The notes under the pieces: model-generated | The model's input: only the letters and a program-made list of their open reading frames with translations | The model's database searches: none | What the model was told of the DNA's origin: nothing | Made by a program: the position numbers and the translations under genes | In this document: positions 7,913 to 14,386 of the stretch, in pieces | Position numbering within the stretch: the first letter of the stretch is position 1 | Layout of the letters: each line of letters starts with the position of its first letter | Source: Thermoanaerobaculaceae bacterium | GTDB taxonomy: Bacteria; Acidobacteriota; Thermoanaerobaculia; Thermoanaerobaculales; Thermoanaerobaculaceae | DNA: 47,336 nucleotides | Assembly (NCBI GenBank): GCA_025456225.1 | Contig: JALOLB010000002.1 | Span: forward strand, 1 to 47,336 | Reading direction: 5' to 3'

Positions 7913-9433
7913 ATGACGACCGAGATGCACGACAAACATCCTCCTCTGGAGCCTGCGGGTGCGGGCGTGCCCCTGGGGAAACCGGCGCTGGTCACGGCCG
8001 CGTCGGGGGAACAGCACGCCCCGAGCGGGCTTTCCCCTGACCTGCATGTGGTGAGGAAGGCAGGGGGCCCGGTGATGACGACGCTGGAGGAGTTCTACAA
8101 GGTCGGACCCGGGCCCTCGAGCTCCCACACCATCGGGCCGATGCGCATCACCTTCGACTTCTACCAGCGCTGCACGAGGCTGCCGGAGGACCAGCTCGCG
8201 AGGGCGACCGGGATCAGGGTCCACCTGTTCGGCAGTCTGAGCGCGACCGGGAAGGGGCACGGCACCGAGCGGGCCGCCCTCGCCGGGGTGATCGGCAAGG
8301 AGCCGGCGAGCGTGGATCCGCTGTTCCTGGACAGCCTGGCCGCGGACCCGGACCAGCGCTTCCCCGTGAAGCTCGGCAGCGCGACGTTCACCGTCTCGCT
8401 CCGGGATGTCGTCTTCGACGCCACGAAGGGCGACTTCTCCCACGCCAACACGATGACCTGCAAGCTGCTGGCCGGTGACGCCGTGCTCTACGAGCTCGAG
8501 TACTACTCGGTCGGCGGCGGCTTCATCGAGTGGAAGGGGTATCAACCCCCGCAGAAGGGACAGCCGAGGTACCCGTACGCGACGATGAAGGAGCTGCAGG
8601 CGCACGTGGCGGCGAGCGGGCTCTCGTTCGCGGAGGTCCTGCTGGCGAACGAGGCGGCGATCACCGGCAGGAGCGAGGCCGAGGTCAACGCCTTCCTTGA
8701 CAGAATCGCCACCACGATGGTCAACATCGTCAAGTCCGGGCTCGGCGCGCCGACCTCCACGCTACCCGGGCCGATCGCGCTCAGGACCAAGGCCGGCGAG
8801 GTCTACACGCGCGCCATGGACGACGCCTTCGTCGGGCAGCGCGGCCTCGGCGTGGTGTCGGCGTATGCCCTGGCCGCGTCGGAGGAGAACGCTCGTGGCC
8901 ACCTCGTCGTCACCGCGCCCACGGGCGGCTCGGCAGGCGTGATCCCGGCGCTCGTCTACGTTCTCGGCGAGGGCGGCCGCATGCTGCCGCAGGAGAAGAT
9001 CCGCAGCGGCCTGATGGCCGCCGCCGGGATCGGCTACCTCTGCAAGCACAACGCCACCCTCTCCGGCGCCGAGGGCGGCTGCCAGGCAGAGATCGGCGTC
9101 GCCTCCGCCATGGGCGCGGCGCTCATCGCGCAGGCGCACGACTTCGACCATCAGGTCATCGCGAACGCTGCCGAGTCGTCGCTCGAGCACCACCTGGGCC
9201 TGACCTGCGACCCGGTTGCCGGGTTCGTGCAGGTGCCGTGCATCGAGCGGTGCGCCTTCGGCGCGGTCAAGGCCTGGACCGGCTTCATGATCGCCAGCAA
9301 CGAGACACCCACCTCGCACCGCCTCGACTTCGACACGACCGTCAGCGCGATGGCGCTCACCGCCAGGGAGATGAGCGCGAAGTACAAGGAGACCTCCGAA
9401 GGTGGTCTGGCGGCGGCGCTGGTGCTCTGCTAG
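7913..9433 (+). CDS. sdaA: L-serine ammonia-lyase (iron-sulfur type, single chain)
   Basis: Converts L-serine to pyruvate and ammonia in the cytoplasm with a [4Fe-4S] cluster. The conserved start of the beta domain, FYKVGPGPSSSHTIGPM, is at about residues 61-77. The catalytic alpha domain has GGSAGVIPALVYVL, then LCKHNATLSGAEGGCQAEIG and LTCDPVAGFVQVPCIERC, which supply the cluster cysteines, and ends YKETSEGGLAAALVLC. The last residue is Cys, matching the C-terminal Cys that ligates the cluster in the Legionella enzyme. ATG 7913 has a GGAG seven bases upstream and gives a 54-residue extension before MTTLEEFYKVG; many homologues begin at that second Met (8075, with AGGGGG upstream), so the extension may not be translated. 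Both chain halves are fused, as in SdaA/SdaB of E. coli. Confidence 0.93.
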   Translation: MTTEMHDKHPPLEPAGAGVPLGKPALVTAASGEQHAPSGLSPDLHVVRKAGGPVMTTLEEFYKVGPGPSSSHTIGPMRITFDFYQRCTRLPEDQLARATGIRVHLFGSLSATGKGHGTERAALAGVIGKEPASVDPLFLDSLAADPDQRFPVKLGSATFTVSLRDVVFDATKGDFSHANTMTCKLLAGDAVLYELEYYSVGGGFIEWKGYQPPQKGQPRYPYATMKELQAHVAASGLSFAEVLLANEAAITGRSEAEVNAFLDRIATTMVNIVKSGLGAPTSTLPGPIALRTKAGEVYTRAMDDAFVGQRGLGVVSAYALAASEENARGHLVVTAPTGGSAGVIPALVYVLGEGGRMLPQEKIRSGLMAAAGIGYLCKHNATLSGAEGGCQAEIGVASAMGAALIAQAHDFDHQVIANAAESSLEHHLGLTCDPVAGFVQVPCIERCAFGAVKAWTGFMIASNETPTSHRLDFDTTVSAMALTAREMSAKYKETSEGGLAAALVLC

Positions 9434-9434
9434 C

Positions 9435-9450
9435 CCGAAGGGGCCTTCGG
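9435..9450 (+). terminator. Hairpin after serine ammonia-lyase
   Basis: CCGAAG-GGGC-CTTCGG forms a perfect 6-bp stem two bases after the TAG of sdaA, in the 55-bp gap to a convergent gene. No U-tract follows, so it is a weak intrinsic terminator at best. Confidence 0.4.
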
Positions 9451-9488
9451 CGTTGGAAGTGCTGGTCCTGACGTCGCGGCGGGCGTGC

Positions 9489-10109
9489 CTACAGAGACCA
9501 GGTCAGGCCGGTGAGGAGCTCGAGCTGGACGATGCCGGAGCCCGAGAAGCTGAGCACGCAGCGCCCGCCGCCACACACCCCGGAGGTGCTGCTGGTCGCC
9601 AGCATGAAGACCCCCCGACCCTCGAAGCGAAGGCCGAGCTTCGGGGAGATGGGGACCTTGGCCCCTCCGCCCAGGGTCATGGTGAAGAGCACCGCGGTGT
9701 CGAAGCCGGGCTGTTCCGGGGACAGGATCGTGACCCCGGCGGTTCCCGAGAGGAACGGTCGCCACCTGCCACGCCTCCAGTCCGCGGTCCCGCCGATGCC
9801 GACGGTGTCCAGGTCGAAGCAGACGCGACCGCCATCGGCGGAGGCGCCGTCGACCTGGCCCTCCTGGTGGGTCCACACCACCTCGAGGATGCGTTCGGGC
9901 TCGAGCGGGAACCCGATGGCGAGGCCGAACGAGGGGCTTGCCTCGACCGGATGGTACTCGCCCGTCGAGGCGTCCTCGAGCTCGCCGCCCATCCGGAGCC
10001 CCCCGAGGAGCGAGAGCTCGAACGATCCCGCCACCGCCGGCGCGGCGGAGGAGACGACGAGAGCTGTGATGAGGAGCAGCTTCTGCCACAGACCGCTGGC
10101 TACCCGCAT
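9489..10109 (-). CDS. Outer-membrane beta-barrel protein, unknown function
   Basis: 206 residues from ATG 10109 (GAGAGGGA upstream); the longer frame in the track is spurious. The signal peptide is MRVASGLWQKLLLITALVVSSAAPAVAG. The mature part is a run of alternating polar/aromatic strands typical of small barrels (FELSLLGGLRMGGELED, ILEVVWTHQEGQVDG, LGLRFEGRGVFMLAT, IVQLELLTGLTWSL), consistent with an OmpA/OprF-like eight-strand barrel without the peptidoglycan domain. It has three Cys, two in GVCGGGRC, which may form a disulfide. It ends the long minus-strand run and converges on sdaA. It may be co-transcribed with the upstream genes, but a 178-bp gap leaves room for its own promoter. Confidence 0.7.
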   Translation of the reverse strand: MRVASGLWQKLLLITALVVSSAAPAVAGSFELSLLGGLRMGGELEDASTGEYHPVEASPSFGLAIGFPLEPERILEVVWTHQEGQVDGASADGGRVCFDLDTVGIGGTADWRRGRWRPFLSGTAGVTILSPEQPGFDTAVLFTMTLGGGAKVPISPKLGLRFEGRGVFMLATSSTSGVCGGGRCVLSFSGSGIVQLELLTGLTWSL

Positions 10110-10287
10110 GGATCCCTCTCCGGCGGAGAGCAGAGGACCTCGCCTCAACCGCCCTGACTCACGGCTTCCTGGTGCTGGCGATCCCCGGCACCCTCCGCTG
10201 AGCCGCCGCCGGTGTGCGACGGCAGGGGTCTCACCCCGTGACGACCTGCACCAGGCCGGCCGCGGGTCGCTTGAGACCGCCACCAGC

Positions 10288-10635
10288 TCAACGCACCCCG
10301 ACTCGGTTCACGGGTCCGCCGAGGTTTCCGGGTGCCACCCCGACGCCCGGCGCCCCGACGCCGACTCCGGGCGCGACGCCCGGGCCCGGCGCCCCGACGC
10401 CGGGCGCGACGCCGGGGCCCGGCGCCCCGACGCCGACGCCGGGTGCGACGCCGACGCCCGGCGCCCCCACGCCCGGGGTCACCGCGCGCACGGTGGTACG
10501 TCGAGCCACGCCGGCGTAGCTGACCGGTGTCGCCGGCGCGCCGACAACCGCCTCTGCGGTGCCGCCACCGGCACAGACCCATCCGGCAGCAACCAGGCCG
10601 AGCACGCGCAAGTACCTGCATGCGTTGTGTGTCAT
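10288..10635 (-). CDS. Secreted elastin-like repeat protein
   Basis: 115 residues from ATG 10635, with AGGAGG upstream and a 4-bp ATGA overlap with the preceding DUF2092 gene, so it is translated. The signal peptide is [29 protein letters not shown]. After a short linker, residues about 53-105 are only Gly, Val, Ala and Pro: units such as [12 protein letters not shown] and VAPGVG repeat about ten times, closely resembling the VPGVG units of elastin. The end is [13 protein letters not shown]. The region should be disordered or elastic and hydrophobic, in the periplasm or outside the cell. I know no matching family. Repeat number probably varies between strains because the DNA itself is a tandem repeat. 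Confidence 0.65.
   Translation of the reverse strand: MTHNACRYLRVLGLVAAGWVCAGGGTAEAVVGAPATPVSYAGVARRTTVRAVTPGVGAPGVGVAPGVGVGAPGPGVAPGVGAPGPGVAPGVGVGAPGVGVAPGNLGGPVNRVGVR
10331..10478. repeat. In-gene tandem GC-rich repeat encoding the elastin-like units
   Basis: Units related to CCGGCGCCCCGACGCCG / GGGCGCGACGCCG recur across about 150 bp. They lie in frame inside the 115-residue secreted protein and leave little other sequence in that part of the gene. Confidence 0.6.
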
Positions 10636-11444
10636 CGGGTTCCTCCTGTCGGTGCCTCCTGCGGCAGCTCGTCGAGATCGATGAGTGCCTCGGGCTTGAT
10701 CTTCTGCGCTCCTGCCGGCGGGACGAACGCGAAGGCATCCGCCGCCGGCTCGACGCCGGTCTTCCAGCTCGTGACGCGAAGCGTGTACTGGGGGGCGCTG
10801 TTCACGGTCTTGCTGGTGATCACCAGCTTGCGTGGGACGGGCTTCGCGCCCACCTCCACCCAGAGCTGCCAGTCGGTGTCGAAGTTGCGGAAGGCGACGT
10901 GCTCGCACTCGACGCCATCGATGACGCCACGGCCGATGTGCTTGGCTTCCTGCACCCCGGCAACGAGGACGTCATAGGCATTCGACACGAGAAGATCCGC
11001 ACCCGGCAAGGCGACGCCGTGACCCGCCCTCAGGGCTTCGATCAACTGGTCCACGGTGCCCGGAGCGTCGAACTGTACATAGCCGTTGAGGCTCTTGCCG
11101 AGGATGCTGGCGGTCTTGCCGTCGAAGACCAGCAGCACGTCCGCATAGCCGCCCACCCGGTGCGCGCGCAGCTTGTCCGGGCGGCGCAGCAGCAGCTCGC
11201 CGGAGCTGGCGAACTGGATCTTCTCGACCTGCGGCGTGATGATCTCGATGTCGCTGTCGAATGTGAGCTCGATCGTCTTCTGACTGCTCACGTAGTCCGA
11301 CATGGCCTTGAGGATGGTCTTCGCGTCGCTTCCCTGCGCCTGGGCGCACAGCCCCGCCGGGACCAGCGCCGCGGTCAGGAGAAGCATGACGATGAGCAGT
11401 GGGTGACCCCGATGGCCGATGTGTCGTGCGGTACGAGTGTTCAT
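10632..11444 (-). CDS. DUF2092 periplasmic protein (LolA/RseB-like fold)
   Basis: 270 residues from ATG 11444 (AGGAGG upstream). Signal peptide [23 protein letters not shown]. The body matches DUF2092 proteins: [57 protein letters not shown], then [24 protein letters not shown] and [22 protein letters not shown]. The fold is an open half-barrel as in lipoprotein carriers, so it may bind a lipid or hydrophobic ligand in the periplasm. Its stop overlaps the start of the elastin-like gene, so the two are coupled in expression. Confidence 0.8.
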   Translation of the reverse strand: MNTRTARHIGHRGHPLLIVMLLLTAALVPAGLCAQAQGSDAKTILKAMSDYVSSQKTIELTFDSDIEIITPQVEKIQFASSGELLLRRPDKLRAHRVGGYADVLLVFDGKTASILGKSLNGYVQFDAPGTVDQLIEALRAGHGVALPGADLLVSNAYDVLVAGVQEAKHIGRGVIDGVECEHVAFRNFDTDWQLWVEVGAKPVPRKLVITSKTVNSAPQYTLRVTSWKTGVEPAADAFAFVPPAGAQKIKPEALIDLDELPQEAPTGGTR

Positions 11445-11615
11445 CTTGACGATCCCTCCTTTTCGCAAGTGTGAAACGGCGGTCCGGCACCGGGTGACGG
11501 AGCCGGCAGCCTGGGAAGCTCGGCAGCCACGTTGCTGGGGAACCTCGTTGTCGCGTGGTTACGGGTTTTCTCGGCCATGACCCTCCCCCGGCGGCGCACC
11601 GTCGGACCTTTCCCC

Positions 11616-12065
11616 TTACAGATGCAGCACCAGCGCGGTGAACACGAGGCCGCCGACCAGGCTCAGCACCACGGAGACCACGAATGCAATGCTCACCTGT
11701 CGGGGCAGCCCCTGCTTGCGGAGCTCGTGCACCCGGGCCGCGTACTGCACGGCCGCCGCCACCAGCGCCGCCGTGCCGAGGACCACGAGGAAGTACGCGA
11801 CAGTCTCGACGCTCAGCGTGTGCTCGCGCAGCAGCCCCTTTACCGTGACGTCCTGCAGGGCCTGGCTGATCTTGCCGAGCGTGAACCCGAAGCTGATCAT
11901 GGCGAGCGCGGTCCGGATCCAGCCCATCAGGGTGCGCTCCGCGGCCCAGTAGGTCCGCTCGATCGCCAGGTCCGTGCGCTGGAGCGCGAGGCGGGTGGCC
12001 GTGTCGGGCGGGGGTGCGGGAGTCGGCTCCCCCGTGGGCGGGCTCTGAGCCGTCTCGTCGCTCAC
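11616..12065 (-). CDS. DUF202 (YidH-type) inner-membrane protein
   Basis: 149 residues from GTG 12065, which overlaps the stop of the upstream membrane gene by 4 bp (GTGA). A Pro-rich N-terminus is followed by the family signature LALQRTDLAIERTYWAAERTLMGWIRTALAMISFGFTL and then two further helices (FLVVLGTAALVAAAVQYAA and IAFVVSVVLSLVGGLVFTALVL). This is the PF02656 family found in bacteria and yeast, of uncertain biochemical role. Here it is part of a small membrane-protein cluster after a CoA-disulfide reductase. Confidence 0.85.
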   Translation of the reverse strand: MSDETAQSPPTGEPTPAPPPDTATRLALQRTDLAIERTYWAAERTLMGWIRTALAMISFGFTLGKISQALQDVTVKGLLREHTLSVETVAYFLVVLGTAALVAAAVQYAARVHELRKQGLPRQVSIAFVVSVVLSLVGGLVFTALVLHL

Positions 12066-12454
12066 TGGGTTGCCTTCTTCTCTCTGGGTCGCGTCAGGCG
12101 GTTGATGGGGCCTCGGAGCAGCAGGTAGGGGATGATCGCCAGGATCACCCCCGCGACCAGCGCCCCGAGCGGGTGAATGGCGTGGAGCGCGATGACCTGG
12201 AAGACGAGGTCGAGGACGATCGCGATGAGGAACACCTTGCTGACCGACTTCCAGCCGCTGTGCAGCATGTCCTGCCGGTTCGCCTTGTCGCTGAACAGGC
12301 CCCAGAAGTAGGGCGGTTGCCCCTCCCTCGCGTCCCTCCTGCCGTCCCGGATGGCGAAGAAGACTGCCACCGCCGGTTGCAGGAGGAAGCGGAGGCTCAT
12401 CGGCCCGTGCAGCCGGGCCAGCAGGCCGTCGAAGAAGCTCAGGGGCTCTACCAT
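12062..12454 (-). CDS. Small integral membrane protein, unknown
   Basis: 130 residues from ATG 12454, with AGGAGA ahead of it. It starts MVEPLSFFDGLLARLHGPMSLRFLLQPAVAVFFAIRDGRRDAREG, then PPYFWGLFSDKANRQDMLHSGWKSVSKVFLIAIVLDLVFQVI and a final hydrophobic hairpin (LGALVAGVILAIIPYLLLRGP). Three membrane segments are likely, with a conserved-looking basic/aromatic loop between the first and second. It is coupled by a 4-bp overlap to the DUF202 gene. I recognise no named family; similar short proteins occur beside YidH-type proteins. Confidence 0.7.
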   Translation of the reverse strand: MVEPLSFFDGLLARLHGPMSLRFLLQPAVAVFFAIRDGRRDAREGQPPYFWGLFSDKANRQDMLHSGWKSVSKVFLIAIVLDLVFQVIALHAIHPLGALVAGVILAIIPYLLLRGPINRLTRPREKKATQ

Positions 12455-12473
12455 GGTCGGTCTCCTTGTCCCT

Positions 12474-12548
12474 CTAGCCGAGGATGTTGATGGCGCGCGA
12501 CGCGACGACGACGAGCGTCATGAGCGAGACAGCGCTCTCGGCCATCAT
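12474..12548 (-). CDS. Possible very small membrane peptide (24 residues)
   Basis: MMAESAVSLMTLVVVASRAINILG, ending TAG 12474-12476. A GGAGG lies eight bases before ATG 12548. The frame sits in the 110-bp gap between the reductase stop (12565) and the membrane gene start (12454), so it fits the operon. The peptide is one short hydrophobic helix. It is too short for the ORF track and has no homologue that I recognise. It could be chance. Confidence 0.3.
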   Translation of the reverse strand: MMAESAVSLMTLVVVASRAINILG

Positions 12549-12564
12549 CAGCAGGCCCTCCACC

Positions 12565-14271
12565 TCAGCGCTCCGCGCTGGAGTCGAGCAGGTGGTTGTG
12601 TGCCAGCGAGAGCATCCCTCCCGACACGTTCCTGGCGGTGAAGCCATTCTGCAGGAGGATACGCGTCGCATAGTAGGCGCGCCCTCCGGAGCGGCAGACG
12701 ACGTGGATCTCGCGGTTGAGGGGGAGCTCGCCGAGGCGCGTGCGGAGCTGGCCCAGCGGGATGTTGACCGCTCCCGGCACGCTCTCCACGGCGAGCTCGA
12801 ACGGCTCGCGCACGTCCAGGATGAAGGCGGTCCTGGCGGCGTCCCAGTGGCTGATCGGCATGTCGCCCCGGAGCACGTCGGCCGCAACCATCCCGGCGAT
12901 GTTCAACGGGTCCTTGGCACTTCCGAACGGGGGTGCGTAACAGAGCTCGGCCTGCTCGAGATCGTAGATCGTGCCGCCCATCTGGATCATCGCGGCAAGC
13001 ACGTCGATGCGCTTGTCCACGCCGTCCTCGCCGAGCGCCTGCGCTCCCAGGAGGCGCCCGTCGGACTTCCGGAAGATGACCTTCATCGCGATCGGCCTGG
13101 CTCCCGGGTAGTACGCCGCGTGGGAGTACGGGTAGAGATAGACCTTCTCGTGGTCGGTGTCGCCGATCCGGTCGAGAGTCTTCTCGCTGACGCCCGTCCA
13201 CGCGATGACCGCGCCGAGCAGCCCGAGGACGGACGTGCCCTGGGTGCCGCGGAAGCGGGAGTCGCGCCCTGCGATGACGTCGGCTGCGATCCTCCCCTGC
13301 CGGTTGGCCGGACCGACGAGCGGGATCAGGCTCCACGCGCCGGTCACGAAGTCCCTGACCTCGACAGCATCACCGACCGCAAAGATGTCCGGGTCGCTCG
13401 TGCGCATGTGCTCGTCGACGCGGATCCCTCCAAGCTCACCGATCTCCAGCCCGGCTGCCCTGGCGAGCGCGGTGTCGGGGCGCACGCCGAGGGCGAGGAT
13501 CACGAGGTCGGCCGGGTAGCTCGTTCCGGACCTGGTCTGCACCTCGAGGGCACCGTCATCGGCCTTCCTGAACCCGGTCACCACGTCGCCCAGTGCCAGG
13601 CGGACGCCGTGCCTCTGGAGAAGGGCCTCGACGACGCCGGCATGCTCCCGGTCGAGGGGAGGCAGAACCTGGTCGAGCATCTCGACGAGGGTCACGTCAA
13701 GACCGCGGTGGACGAGGTTCTCCACCATCTCCAGGCCGGTGAACCCTCCACCGACCACCACGGCCCTGGTCCTGGGCCTCGGGGTCTGGAACCCCGAGTT
13801 GCGATACATGCCGTCGAGGCACGTGCCACGACGTTCGATCCACTCGCAGATGCTCACGGCGTCCGGGACCGTCCTGAGGTGGAAGATGCCGGGGAGGTCG
13901 ATGCCGGGCAGAGGCGGGCGGACCGGGGTCGCCCCGGGCGAGAGCACCAGCTTGTCGTAGGAATGGGTGGCCACCTCGTTGGTCGTGAGATCCCGCAGCT
14001 TCAACGTCTTCTCGGTCGGCGCGACCTCGGTGGCCTCGCAGTGGGTGCGAACGTCGATGGCGAACACCGAGCGGAACGTCTGCTCGTTGGCCAGCAAGAG
14101 GCTTGTGTCCTTCTCGATCACGCCCCCGACGTGGTAGGGCAGCCCGCAGCTCGCGTACGACACGTACGGCCCGCGCTCGACGATGAGGATCTCGGCCCTG
14201 TCGTCGAGTCTGCGCAGGCGCGCGGCACACGACGCCCCGCCGGCCACTCCCCCGATGATGATGACCTTCAT
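12565..14271 (-). CDS. FAD-dependent CoA-disulfide reductase with rhodanese domain
   Basis: 568 residues from ATG 14271 (GGGGGA six bases upstream). FAD Rossmann motif IIIGGVAGGASCAARLRR at the start; redox Cys42 in YVSYASCGLPYHVGG, the signature of CoA-disulfide reductases; NAD(P)H motif VVVGGGFTGLEMVENL at about 170; FAD motif IFAVGDAVEV at about 295; dimerisation domain after it; C-terminal rhodanese domain at about 475-565 with active Cys in VVCRSGGRAYYA. This is the CoADR-RHD architecture, whose members reduce CoA disulfides/persulfides, coenzyme A polysulfide or NADH-dependent sulfur species. An arylsulfatase lies upstream on the same strand, so a shared link to sulfur metabolism is plausible. 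Confidence 0.9.
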   Translation of the reverse strand: MKVIIIGGVAGGASCAARLRRLDDRAEILIVERGPYVSYASCGLPYHVGGVIEKDTSLLLANEQTFRSVFAIDVRTHCEATEVAPTEKTLKLRDLTTNEVATHSYDKLVLSPGATPVRPPLPGIDLPGIFHLRTVPDAVSICEWIERRGTCLDGMYRNSGFQTPRPRTRAVVVGGGFTGLEMVENLVHRGLDVTLVEMLDQVLPPLDREHAGVVEALLQRHGVRLALGDVVTGFRKADDGALEVQTRSGTSYPADLVILALGVRPDTALARAAGLEIGELGGIRVDEHMRTSDPDIFAVGDAVEVRDFVTGAWSLIPLVGPANRQGRIAADVIAGRDSRFRGTQGTSVLGLLGAVIAWTGVSEKTLDRIGDTDHEKVYLYPYSHAAYYPGARPIAMKVIFRKSDGRLLGAQALGEDGVDKRIDVLAAMIQMGGTIYDLEQAELCYAPPFGSAKDPLNIAGMVAADVLRGDMPISHWDAARTAFILDVREPFELAVESVPGAVNIPLGQLRTRLGELPLNREIHVVCRSGGRAYYATRILLQNGFTARNVSGGMLSLAHNHLLDSSAER

Positions 14272-14386
14272 CGTGTCGTCCCCCATTCCTGCTGCGTGGT
14301 GCAGGCGACCGCGAGTCGTGACTGCAGGACACCAGCCACGACCCGCAGTCCCGACCGCTGCGCGTGTCGTGCTCTCGCGTCCGCCG

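Noticed and set aside
9042-9056. TGGCGTTGTGCTTGC on the minus strand, sigma-54-like
   Set aside because: Inside the serine ammonia-lyase gene in a cluster-cysteine codon region, with no target gene nearby in that direction.
10331-10478. Regular GC-rich repeat that might suggest a CRISPR array or VNTR
   Set aside because: Repeat units are in frame within a secreted protein gene, with no unique spacers of uniform length.
14323-14338. Weak sigma-54-like site on the minus strand before the reductase gene (TGGCTGGTGTCCTGCA)
   Set aside because: GG-N10-GC is present, but the -24 and -12 elements match poorly and I saw no palindrome upstream.
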